Shown here one piece after another: positions 35,418-47,784 of a stretch of 64,000 bases of DNA. Source of the DNA: Haematobia irritans (Eukaryota; Arthropoda; Insecta; Diptera; Muscidae); the NCBI RefSeq assembly GCF_050003625.1, contig NC_134400.1, positions 54,316,066-54,380,065 on the forward strand, given 5' to 3'. Under the pieces are notes generated by a model, which was given only the letters and a program-made list of their open reading frames with translations, was not told the DNA's origin and did no database searches. The stretch's first letter is position 1; each line of letters opens with the position of its first letter. The translations under genes and the position numbers were made by a program.

Positions 35418-36477
35418 TGTTTCTAGACATCGAAGGGGCGTTCAATAACGTCCATCCGAGCTCGATATTAAATGGACTGACAACTCTGAATGTTGATCCA
35501 GGTATACTTAGGCTGTTAGACGAACTTCTAAGGAAGAGACGCATTTCAGCCACACTAGGACAAGCAAACATACAAAGGTATGTGAACGGAGGCACTCCTC
35601 AAGGAGGAGTTCTATCACCTCTTCTTTGGAATATTGCTATAAACGACCTTCTGGTTTCCCTAGAAAAAGAAAGGATACAAGTGGTGGCATACGTAGATGA
35701 TGTGGCGCTAGCAGTCAGGGGAAAATTCCCATCAACAGTTAGAGATATTATACAGAGAGCCCTCCGGATGACTGAGAAATGGGCGAAAGATAATGGTCTT
35801 GGGGTAAATCCTGCAAAGACAGAACTAGTCATGTACTGCAAAGATCACAATACTCCCACGGTTAGGCCCATTTACTTAGGGGGTATTCAAATTCCCTTTG
35901 GTGAGTGTGCAAAATACCTTGGCGTTAGTTTGGACAGGAAGCTGAACTTTAAGCTTAATATTGAAGAAAGGGCGAGGAAAGCAATGGTAGCTTTATACTC
36001 GTGCAAAAAGGCAATAGGGAAAAAATGGGGCCTAAAACCAAAAATTGTGCATTGGCTATACACGGCAGTGGTTAGACCTATAATGCTATATGGTGTTGTA
36101 GTCTGGTGGCCGGCACTTCACCAGCCGACAAGTTTAGATAAAGTTCAGCGTATGGCGTGCTTGTGTATCTCAGGTGCATTCAGCAAGACAGGAACAAATT
36201 CCCTTAATGTCATACTGCATCTATTGCCTTTAGACATTTTGGCCAAACAGTCAGCTGCAACAACGACTGTGCGATTGCGCGAACTATCGCTGTGGTCGGA
36301 AAAAAGTTACGGTCACAATTCGGTCCTCAAAATAATGTCAGATGTGCCTAACGTAGTGGATTACACTTTGGCGAGACCACTTTTCGACAATAAGTTTGAG
36401 ACTCTAATTCCCAACAGTGAGGCGTGGGGTACACGGACCCCGGGGAATAAAAGATATATATTCTAAAGATCTGGAAC
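35418..36477 (+). pseudogene. LINE reverse transcriptase fragment
   Basis: Aligns with the middle of the 903-codon frame at 20344-23055: FLDIEGAFNN, GTPQGGVLSPLLW, and YVDD in place of YADD. It breaks just before RNase H, where about 50 bp containing the first RNase H aspartate (FYTDGSK) is deleted between TATATA repeats, shifting the frame to a stop near 36464. The N-terminal RT palm segments before FLDIEG are missing. Nonfunctional. Confidence 0.9.
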
Positions 36478-36565
36478 TTCGAATAGCGAAAAGATTACCT
36501 GATTACTGTAGTGTTTTTCAGGCTGAAATATTAGCAATAAGAGAAGTGGTGAATTGACTGAGAAG

Positions 36566-37646
36566 CATAAGCGTAGGAAGGCCTCTGGGGAGGGGGCTTA
36601 GACCCCCCCAGAAAAATTTTAGCCCCCCCCAGAATTTGAAACTTTATTTCTGATTTTCAATTTTTCAATAAATGTCAATAGTTTTTTTTTAAATTTTTAT
36701 AAAAATTAAACAAGTATATACAATCGCACAAAAACTTTCCGCTTAAGACTTTCATGAACAATCGAATTACTTGGGTTGTGGTAGCAGTTGCCGATGGCAA
36801 TGTCTGAAGTCTGATATTTATGAAATAAATCTGTGGTTGAACTTATGATTGATTTAGTTTAGTCAATTTAATTAAAAAATAGTAATTGATATTAAAATTA
36901 TTCTTTCATAAATCTTAATAATGCTGCGAAAAAGCTTTGCCAAAAAGGTAGTGAAAATGTTCTTTTTGGGTCTAGAAGTGGTGCAAAATTGGCGGAGAAG
37001 CAATGAATGTAATATGAGCTTGTCATAGGACAAATATCCACCGTTTCAACAGCCGTTGCAATGAATTTGCATCACTTCTTAAGGTGAGATCCGAATTCAG
37101 TGTTTTGAATGTGAATTAAAAAATTTTGTGATATTTTCCCAAATAAATAATTTTTATATTGTTTTTATGATTTTTAATGCATTCTGACGCTTGTTTGAAA
37201 CGTTTTCCTCGAATAATTTCCAAAATTATCGATTTTTCTATAATGGATTTAGCAGTTTTGTGGCAAAATTTGAATAATTTGTACCAATTTATTTATTCTT
37301 ACTCTTTTTTTTTAACTATTTGAAAAAAAAAGAAAACAAAAAATTACACATTAAAATATGAAAAAAATGAAGTAAAAAACTTCCTGTGTAGTTGAAATAA
37401 TTGAGGACATTTTTGGAAGTACTTTTAAAGTTGTGCCTTTAGAACAACTCACAATTTTTTTGCTGGGAAAAGTGTGGAACTACTTTCAGTTGCTTTATTA
37501 TAAATTAATTGTCGAATTATTTTGATGTCTAATTTTTTATTCAATTTTATGAAATACAACATTAATTGAACCTATAAGTTCAGTCTATAAATTTTTAGCT
37601 AGGGGGGCTATAGCCCCCCTAGGAAAACTGTCTAGCTACGCTAATG
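36566..37646. mobile_element. hAT-like non-autonomous element
   Basis: Inserted in the RNase H region of LINE copy 2 with a perfect 8 bp duplication CTGAGAAG (36558-36565, 37647-37654). Ends CATAAGCGTAGG and CTACGCTAATG are 11/12 complementary. Subterminal C/G runs form palindromes (GGCTTAGACCCCCCC at left, GGGGGGCTATAGCCCCCC at right). The interior is AT-rich with no transposase. Confidence 0.85.
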
Positions 37647-37654
37647 CTGAGAAG

Positions 37655-38333
37655 TAATGTTCCAAAAAATGTGGGCATTAATATATATACTCAGACAGTC
37701 AACCTGCAATAAAATCCTTGGACTCTGTGTTCCTCAACTCGAAAACGGCCATCTCTCAATGAGATGGCTGAGCAGCACAATATTCACCTAATATGGGTGC
37801 CTGGCCATAGGAACATACCGGGGAACATCGAAGCAGATGAGCTAGCAAGGCTAGGAACTACCTTACATATTCCAGGGGAACTAGAATCTGTTGGTATGCC
37901 TCTGGCTACCTGCAAGCTCTTACTGCGTGAGAAGGCTGTCATGATGGCAAATGTTCGATGGGAGAATTGCAAGGGTTGTAACGACACCAAGCAAATATGG
38001 CCCCATTTAAACTTAAACCGCACACTAGATATGCTAGTGTTCTCGAGACGCCAGATATCACTCCTGATATCTGCTATAACGGGTCGCTGCCTGATAGGCG
38101 ATTTTGTAAAAACTATTGGTGCGAAGTATAATGACTATTGTATGAGCTGTCATGATGCGGAGGAAACGGAATCAATAAAACACCTCTTGTGTGAGTGTCC
38201 TGCATTTTGTGTAAGGCGTAAACAAATTTTAGGGGCATATAGCTTCAGATTACTGGCGGATCTGGAAAACGTTAACTTAAGCAGTCTGCTAATGTTTTTG
38301 GAACAATCTAGTTGGTTCAACAGAAGAAAATAA
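37655..38333 (+). pseudogene. LINE RNase H C-terminal fragment
   Basis: Continues LINE copy 2 after the hAT-like insertion. Early small indels break the frame (2 bp added near 37686, 14 bp lost near 37753). Frame 37764-38333 reads VPGHRNIPGNIEADELARLG and the CMSCHDAEE...HLLCECP cluster, as in copy 1. Nonfunctional. Confidence 0.9.
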
Positions 38334-38860
38334 TCGAGAAGGTTCAGCGGTTAAAACTAGAAGTGCCCATATGTAATCGGTACTTTTAGTTAATGTGGTA
38401 TCACAATGGACTGAATAGTCTAAGTGAGCCTGAATCTTAATCGGGCTGCCATTTTAACCTAACCTAAGAAAGGCAGTCACTCGAATTAGAATGAATTTCG
38501 GTTTTTCTATTTTTGAAAGTTCGTTTCGTTTGTACGAGTATGAGAATTCATTGATTACATTAGTTTACAAAATAAAATTTTTTCATGTACATTTGATGAG
38601 ATGCGACTGTTATGTATTTTGATCTGCTTAAATCGAAAAAAATTTAATTTTAAATTTTAAAAAAATTTTTATGGAACAGTTTTTGAGATATCTCGTTATT
38701 TTTAATTTTTTACTTTACCAATTATATCTCGAGTTAGAAATGTCCGATTATATCGTTGTTGATACTTAAATGAAAGGTATTGAAATGACGAATAATCGTG
38801 TGTAATTGGATCTGTGATAAGTTAAGTGGTTCAAACAATATCGATGCAAAAAGTCATATT

Positions 38861-40097
38861 AAAACAAATATATACGACCGTAAGTTCGGCCAGGCCAAAG
38901 CTTATGTACCCTCCACCATGGATTGCGAAGAAACTTCTACTAAAGACTGTCATCCACAATCGAATTACTTGGGCTGCGGTAACGCTTGCCGATGGCAAGG
39001 TATCTTTAAACCTCCTAACACCGTCTTCTAAATTATAAGTAATTTACGTGGTATATATTAAAATAAAAAACAAAAAAATGATTAAATACGTATATAATTC
39101 AGTTTGATAAAATTTTCTATAGAAATAACATTTTAACAAAATTTTCTATAGAAATAAAATTTTGACAAAATTTTCTATAGAAATAAAATTTTGATAACAT
39201 TTTCCATAGAAATAAAATTTTGACAAAATTTTCTATAGAAATAAAGTTTTGACAAAATTTTCTATAGAAATAAAATTTTGACAAAATTTTCTATAGAAAT
39301 AAAATTTTGACAAAATTTTCTATAGAAATAAAATTTTGACAAAATTTTCTATAGAAATAAAATTTTGGTAAATTATTTTTGGCTCGAGTGGCAGCCATGA
39401 TTATGAATCGATATGGACCAATTTTTGTGTGATTGGGGATCGGCTATATATAACTATAGATCGATATGGACCAATTTTGGAATGGTTGTTAGCGGCCATA
39501 TACTAACACCACGTTCCAAATTTGAACCGGATCGGATGAATTTTGCTCCTCCAAGAGGCTCCGGAGGTCAAAATTGGAGAACGGTTTATATGGGGGCTAT
39601 ATATAAATATGGACCGATATGGACCAATTCTAGCACGGTTGTTAGAGACCATATACTAACACCATGTTCCAAATTTCAACCGGATCGGATGAAATTTGCT
39701 TCTCTTAGAAGCTCCGCAAGTCAAATCTGGGGATCGGTTTATATGGGGGCTATATATAATTATCAGTCTATGTGGACCAATTTTTGCATGGTTGTTAGAG
39801 ACCATATACCAACGCCATGTACCAAATTTCAGCAGGATCGGATGAAATTTGCTTCTCTTAGAAGCTCCGCAAGCCAAATCTGGGGATCAGTTTATATGGG
39901 GGCTATATATAATTATGGACCGATGTGGACCAATTTTTGCATGGTTGTTAAAGACCATATACCAACATGTACCATGTACCAAATTTCAGCAGGATCAGAT
40001 GAAATTTGCTTCTCTTTGAGGCTCCGCAAGCCAAATCTGGGAATCGGTTTATATATATAATTATGGACCGATGTGGACCAATTTTTGCGTGGTTGTT
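38861..40097 (-). mobile_element. Family P element, left arm of the inverted duplication
   Basis: Starts (reverse orientation) AAAACAAATATATACGACCG, TTCGGCCAGGCCAAAGC, then the 31 bp minisatellite (39105-39375) and four tandem units up to the spacer. The 5' hairpin end of family P is missing. Confidence 0.75.
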
Positions 40098-40769
40098 AGA
40101 GAATATATGGAAACTTCCATCTCTGTTATGTACACATGTTAAATTTTATTTCGATCTGGCAACTCCTTCATATAGAAACAGGTGTTCAAAACAGACGCAT
40201 CCGCAATTTTTTTACAATGGAAAAATTAGAAATGAGTGCTGCCATTAAATATTTACATAAAAAGGTTTATCTGGACAAGAAATTCATAATGATATGGTGA
40301 ATGTGTTAAGTGAAAGTGCTCCTTCATATGCAACAGTAAAAAATTGGGTTGCTGAATTTAAACGTGGTCGTACAAGCATTGAAGATGAACCACGTTTTTG
40401 GACGTCCACTACAACAACAGAACTTGTAGCCAAAGTGCATGATACAACCTAACCTAACCTATGATATGGGATTAAATGATCGACAAATAAAAGTGCGTGA
40501 AAGAGCTAATATCATGGACATCTCAAATGACCGAGTCCATTAAGTTTGCATGAAGAACTACAGATGAAAAAGCTTTCTGCAAGATGGGTGCCGCATTTGT
40601 TAACAGTCGATCAAAAACGCATAAGAATGAACATTTCTCAAGCTTGTTTGGATTTTAAGCGAAATAAAATGGATTTGAAGTGTCGTTTCATAACTGTTGA
40701 TGAGACATGGATCCACTACTATACTCCAGAGACAAAAGAACAATCCAAATAATGAACTGAAGCTGGAGG
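40098..40769 (+). pseudogene. Mariner transposase N-terminal fragment in palindrome spacer
   Basis: From an ATG at about 40220 the frame reads MEKLEMSAAIKYLHKKG with a helix-turn-helix-like region (SYATVKNWVAEFKRGRTS). A short CCTAACC-containing insertion at about 40443-40463 breaks it. A second frame has the first catalytic aspartate in FITVDETWIHYYTPETK and then stops at family P sequence. Related to the mellifera/cecropia-type mariners by the TPETK motif (recalled). The two downstream catalytic aspartates are absent. Nonfunctional. Confidence 0.8.
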
Positions 40770-41790
40770 AACAACCACGCAAAAATTGGTCCACATCGGT
40801 CCATAATTATATATATAAACCGATTCCCAGATTTGGCTTGCGGATCCTCAAAGAGAAGCAAATTTCATCTGATCCTGCTGAAATTTGGTACATGGTGTTG
40901 GTATATGGTCTTTAACAACCATGCAAAAATTGGTCCACATCGGTCCATAATTATATATAGCCCCCATATAAACTGATCCCCAGATTTGGCTTGCGGAGCT
41001 TCTAAGAGAAGCAAATTTCATCCGATCCTGCTGAAATTTGATACATGGCGTTGGTATATGGTCTCTAACAACCATGCAAAAATTGGTCCATATTGGCCCA
41101 TAATTATATATAGCCCCCATATAAACCGTTCTCCAATTTTGACCTCCGGAGCCTCTTGGAGGAGCAAAATTCATCCGATCCGGTCCAAATTAGGAACGTG
41201 GTGTTAGTATATGGCCGCTAACAACCATTCCAAAATTGGTCCATATCGATCTATAGTTATATATAGCCGATCCCCAATCACACAAAAATTGGTCCATATC
41301 GATTCATAATCATGGTTGCCACTCGAACCAAAAATAATTTACCAAAATTTTATTTCTATAGAAAATTTTGTCAAAATTTTAGTTCTATAGAAAATTTTGT
41401 CAAAACTTTATTTCTATAGAAAATTTTGTCAAAATTTTATTTCTATGGAAAATGTTATCAAAATTTTATTTCTATAGAAAATTTTGTCAAAATTTTGTTT
41501 CTATAGAAAATTTTGTTAAAATGTTATTTCTATAGAAAATTGTATCAAACTGAATTATATACGTATTTAATCGTTTTTTTGTTTTTTATTTTAATATATA
41601 CCACGTAAATTACTTATAATTTAGAAGACGGTGTTAGGAGGTTTTAAGATACCTTGCCATCGGCAAGCGTTACCGCAACCCAAGTAATCCGATTGTGGAT
41701 GACAGTCTTTAGTAGAAGTTTCTACGAATCCATGGTGGAGGGTACATAAGCTTTGGCCTGGCCGAACTTACGGCCGTATATACTTGTTTT
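40770..41790 (+). mobile_element. Family P element, right arm of the inverted duplication
   Basis: Mirror of 38861-40097: tandem units, minisatellite at 41330-41555, and an end with TTGGCCTGGCCGAACTTACG and TATATACTTGTTTT. It has fewer tandem units and a shorter minisatellite than the left arm. Confidence 0.75.
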
Positions 41791-42333
41791 AATATGACTT
41801 TTTGCATCGACCACTTAACTTATCACAGATCCAATTACACACGACTATTCGTCATTTCAATACCTTTCATTTAAGTATCAACAACGATATAATCGGACAT
41901 TTCTAACTCGAGATATAATTGGTAAAGTAAAAAATTAAAAATAACGAGATATCTCAAAAGCTGTTCCATAAAAAAAAAAATTTAAAATTTAAAATTAAAA
42001 TTTTTTCGAATTAAGCAGATCAAAATACATAACAGTCGCATCTCATCAAATGTACATGAAAAATTTTTATTTTGTAAACTAATGTAATTAATGTATTCTC
42101 ATACTCGTACAAACGAAACGAACTTTCAAAAATAGAAAAACCCAAATTCATTCTAATTCGAGTGACTGCCTTTCTTAGGTTAGGTTAAAATGGCAGCCCG
42201 ATTAAGATTCAGGCTCACTTAGACTATTCAGTCCATTGTGATACCACATTAACTAAAAGTACCTATTACATATGGGCACTTCTAGTTTTAACCGCTGAAC
42301 CTTCTCGATTATTTTCTTCTGTTGAACCAACCA

Positions 42334-43316
42334 CACGGATGAAAAAGACTGTTTTTCATATGTTTGGCTATAAACATTATATGTTTGAAACACAAATTTT
42401 TAAACACAATATTTTTGAGTGCAAGCATATAATGTTCATAAACTAGCATAACATGTTTGGGACATATATGTTAATATGTTAGAACATATTATGTTTGGGA
42501 CATAAAATGTTTGTAAATATAATATGCTTGGATGCAAACATATATTAATTTAGAAATAGCCTATAAACATATATGTGTTTAGTAGCTTGGAGCGCTATTT
42601 AACAGGGAGCGATATTGAATTAAGTTGGTGGTTGTTGCTTGTTATTACAAAATTAACATTTTATTTTTCCTTGGGCAATTGATCAGCTACTTCTTTGATC
42701 CTTACAAACTGTGTGGTCCGCTGTTCGAATCCCCGTCCGGCAAAAGGTAAAATTAAAATAAAAAAAAAAAAAATCATAAAATTGAATAATTTCTTCTACA
42801 ATGTTTGTATTACAGAAAAAGGTGCTAAGAACCAAAAAATCTCGTGGAAGTGAGAAAGATGTCGGGGAATATACAATTGGGCAGAAACAAAATTTTGAGC
42901 ATTCAGGTCGAAAACCTATGTTGTTAGCACCTATATTACCTGTTTATTTTCATAATTCATTATGATTGTAAATATATAAATAAATTAATAAAATTTTGAG
43001 CACAATATTGTTTGGGAGAATTTTTTTTAAGCATATAATATTTTTGGGTGCAAAATGCTTCCAAACATATTATATGGTCACATAATAACATATTGTTTTT
43101 TGGAAGACAACATTATTGAATTTGGATGCAAAAATACAAAATGTTTGGAACTTAGACTACCCAAACATATATTGTTTAGACCAATATGCTTTCAAACATA
43201 TTATATATTGGTAGAGATCAAACATATAAATGTTTGGGCAATACCCAAAAATGTATATGCTTGAAGCAAAATATGTTTGGGAGTATATGTAACAGAAGCG
43301 ATTTTTTGTGAGGGTG
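42334..43316. mobile_element. TA/CA-target MITE with degenerate tRNA-like sequence
   Basis: Inserted in the LINE 3' coding remnant of the right palindrome arm. CA is on both sides (42332-42333, 43317-43318), and joining the flanks restores the LINE sequence. Ends CACGGATGAAAAAGACTG and GCGATTTTTTGTGAGGGTG. A degenerate tRNA-like A sequence lies at 42684-42743 (B box TGTTCGAATCC). Nearly identical to 48308-49297. Confidence 0.85.
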
Positions 43317-43420
43317 CAGATTGTTCCAAAAACATTAGCAGACAGCTTAAGTTAACGTCCGCCAGTAACCTCTTTCATTGATAAGCTAAGAAGTTTCCGA
43401 GCCGACCTCGTAAATAGTGG

Positions 43421-44681
<1,261 letters not shown>

Positions 44682-45198
44682 CCCTTTCACTACTGATGTC
44701 CACTTAGAAGGACATGCGAAAAAGACACCAAATTATATTTTCCCACTTAGTTTCGATTTATTTCTCGATGTTATTTTAAAGTAGAGGCTTTCATCTAAAT
44801 AAGCTATATATATTGTCCATATTGGTGAGGTCTAAAATACATTTTTATAAACTTCTTTAACAATAAACGAAAAATACGAAAATTTGAGACAATTTTTGTA
44901 CTGTATGTTTCTAGTAAATGGACATTTATACAACAATTATAGCTGATATTTGTACGGGTTCTTTTTTGTATTTTTTCGCACACTTTGAATGATATTATAG
45001 GCCAAATAGCGCTTATTTTCGTAAGGCCATTTGGTCACAATTCAAGAATCAAGTTTTCAGAACAAGCTCATATAGCTCTTGAAGTAATTGAGGTAGGTTT
45101 TCAAAATGGCAATTTTTGTTCTACATGCTGTTAGTACAAGTAAAAAAAGAAGAAAAATAAAAGTTTTTATCATTAGGTTTATTTCGGTAGTGAACGGG
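44682..45198. mobile_element. piggyBac-type MITE, TTAA target
   Basis: TTAA on both sides (44678-44681, 45199-45202), with ends CCCTTTCACTACTG and CGGTAGTGAACGGG complementary except for two bases. 517 bp, no coding region. Confidence 0.75.
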
Positions 45199-45232
45199 TT
45201 AATAAGATGCTGCGTAACGATTTTGTCCTCCT

Positions 45233-46672
45233 CCCAATAAACACAGAATGAGCGTTTTTCAAATGGAACAACTTTTCAGTTTGAGGGTAAATATAATTTT
45301 CAACATAAATTCAACTTGACTTGAAATAGCTCATCTTCAATACATCTTCAAATTGTTTGCGAATTACTTCCAATTTGCCAAAATGTTGACGAAATCTTTG
45401 AAAAGGTGTTGAAGATGATATGAGAAAACTTTGACAAAACACTACCCTAAAATGCAACGAAAAAACCATGTGGTTTTCAATACTTATTTGTGCAACGAAG
45501 TTCGTGGTCAATTGCAAGAAATAAAAAAATGGAAAATTTTAGACAAATAACCAAATAGTATATAAAAATAGGTAAGTGAAAATAAAAAATGAAATAAAAC
45601 TTTAAGGAAGTCACTAAATGTATATCTCTTTGCAGAAAACTAAAATTATGGATTCTACGTTCTTGAAAACATTAAAAAGCTGACCAATGAAAAAATGGTG
45701 GACAATTAACTGGAACTGCTTCAAATAGTTTATAATAATTGGTACGTCAATACGAAAAATTAAATCAACACTTTAAAGAAGTTACTAAATTTAAATCTCT
45801 TTGCAGAAAACTAAAATCTTTGGATGCTACATTCTTGCAAACAATAAGAAGCTGACCAATGAAAATTGAGTGGCTTATCGACAAGAAAAAGTTTCCAGAA
45901 ACATTACAAGTGCAACCAATTAAAATTGTTAAAAACAACAAATTGTTGAAATCAACAACTTCTGGATGAAAATGTGCATCACATCGTCAGTTTAATTCAT
46001 ATGCTATTATCAGTTTAAAATGGATAGTTTGTGAATTCCTTCTGCTGAAAATCAATTCTCACACGCGGTCCAGTACGTTCCTAATTTCAAATTGCTCGCA
46101 TGTTAATAAAAGGAAGGAACCAAAAGGAAGGAAATCGAATTATCAATGCAAAAGTTTTTACTAATAATGTTTAAGATATTTAAAGTTTTGTTGTTTGTTT
46201 GTTTTTTTTTTGTTCTTATTTGTTGATATGTTTAATAAGATTATTATTTATCAATTGGTATTGTAGTGTATTATGTAGTGTAGTGTATTATTATTATATA
46301 TTTTATTTTGATGAAAATGAATAAATTATACAAAATTCATAGAATTTTGGCTTTGACTTTCTATTTGAAGTGGGGATATCATTCATACAAATTTAGGTTG
46401 AAAAGTATTTGCAACGATGTTAATTTTGAATTTGAACTCGCATCGAAAATTGTTTGACAAATTATTGAGTAGCGATGCATTTCAATTTGAGGATAACACT
46501 TGAGATATAATTGCTAATGTGTTGAATTTCACTGTTGAGGGTAATGTCTGTTTTTTGTTGAGAACGCGATTTTCTCAACAATTTCTCAACTTGAATATTA
46601 CCCTAATCCTTTGAAAAAAAGTTTGAAAAATTGTTGAAATTTAGCATTTTTCAAACGTTTGTGTTTATTGGG
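45233..46672. mobile_element. TIR element with internal direct duplication
   Basis: Ends CCCAATAAACACAGAATG and TTTGTGTTTATTGGG share a 13 bp inverted repeat, with looser matches inward (GAGCGTTTTTCAAA/TTTGAAAAATGC). Target duplication not clear. The interior has a diverged direct duplication at about 45540-45706 and 45711-45878 with splice-site-like motifs. No transposase recognised; superfamily unknown. Confidence 0.6.
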
Positions 46673-46988
46673 CTTTTACAATTTCAACACCTACAAATAT
46701 AAAAAATCATAAACCAATTTTTTCACAAAAGGTTAGCGTCACTGTATGAATGTTACCTGATAATTGAAGATTCCAAAATTAAGAGGAATGAATGGGTTGT
46801 TATTCTGTTGCTGTTTTCTTCCTTTATACACCATCACGAACATAGATAGACTTATTGTTTGTTATTTATGTTCAATAATTTTGAAAAACGAAAAATGCTC
46901 TCACTAATTTAAAATAATAAATATTTTATTTGTTATTTATTATATTGTTTTACTACATTATTTTTTAACAATCCCTCCGTATACCATA

Positions 46989-47216
46989 CACCCAAAGAAA
47001 ATTTCATTAAAATTGAGCCAACGAAAATTTTTCATTGATACAATGAAACCTTTTTATTCATACAATGAAAATATTCGTTGATAGTACGAAACGTTTCGTT
47101 GACTAACAGAAATTTCGTTATAATAACGAAAAATTTCGTTATATCAATGAATTTGTTTCATTGGCTCAATTTTAATGACACATTTCATTAATATAACGAA
47201 ACTTTTTCTACCAGTG
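46989..47216. mobile_element. Short TA-target MITE
   Basis: Ends CACCCAAAGAAAATTTCATT and AATATAACGAAACTTTTTC...CCAGTG, flanked by TA (46987-46988, 47217-47218). The interior is repeated AACGAAA/TTTCGTT motifs. 228 bp, no tRNA-like sequence. Confidence 0.75.
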
Positions 47217-47218
47217 TA

Positions 47219-47784
47219 ACAACGCGAGTCCAACTAAAAAACAACCCACGCGCAAACATACCGATTACATCGATGACAGTTATCGATTACAGGTAGATAA
47301 AAGAAATATAGGAAAATTTCCTATATTCTAATAAGTGTGTCTCCTTAAGTTTTAAAAGGATTGAATACTTCTTAGTACGAATGAACTAAAATATTTTTCT
47401 ATGCCAAGAGCTATTCGTATGTATGATAAGCTTTCTATAATAAATGATGTCAGAATTATCATTTTATAAGAAATTTTACTAAATTTGAGGAAACTTGGTT
47501 TTAGTTCGGTTTTGGTTTATTTTTACGAATGTTTTGTTATCAGTGAATAACATTTTCTTGTTCAGTAGTAAATTCTTATACCCAGCGAAGAAAACAGTAT
47601 TAGTAAAATTCCATGCCTTATTCTAGTTAATGAACTATTCCTAACTGCTTTCAGTTTAGGATTTTTTTACTGAAGCAAGTAAATTTTATTATTTTAAACA
47701 AAAATTTAACTTAATGGCAATAAATTGGCTAAACTAAATTGATGAACAATTTTCCTTTAGTTCCGAAGGCACTTTTTTCTTGGT
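47219..47784. other. AT-rich sequence, nothing certain
   Basis: Contains ACGAATGAACTAAAATA near 47380, a phrase also seen in the MITE at 24843, so an old MITE relative may be present. No coding region. Confidence 0.35.

Larger units (their letters stand above)
35259..38465 (+). mobile_element. LINE copy 2 (same family as 20352-23196), broken
   Basis: A perfect 10 bp target duplication AAGAAAGGCA lies at 35249-35258 and 38466-38475. Only 35418 onward aligns with the LINE at 20352. The first 160 bp (with a short ATGCAGAGAAATTC start) may be the LINE 5' end joined by internal deletion. A hAT-like element (36566-37646) splits it. The 3' UTR with GTGGTATCACAATGGACTG and two CCTAA units ends the copy. 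Confidence 0.85.
38311..43368. repeat. Large imperfect inverted duplication
   Basis: Left arm 38311-40097 (plus the LINE sequence just upstream) is matched in reverse complement by the right arm 40770-42331. The right arm continues at 43317-43368 after an inserted MITE. The arms include the LINE 3' end, its target duplication, about 400 bp of flanking sequence and a truncated family P element. The 672 bp spacer (40098-40769) is a mariner fragment. Arm identity looks above 90% by eye. It could be genomic or an assembly or cloning artefact. Confidence 0.8.
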
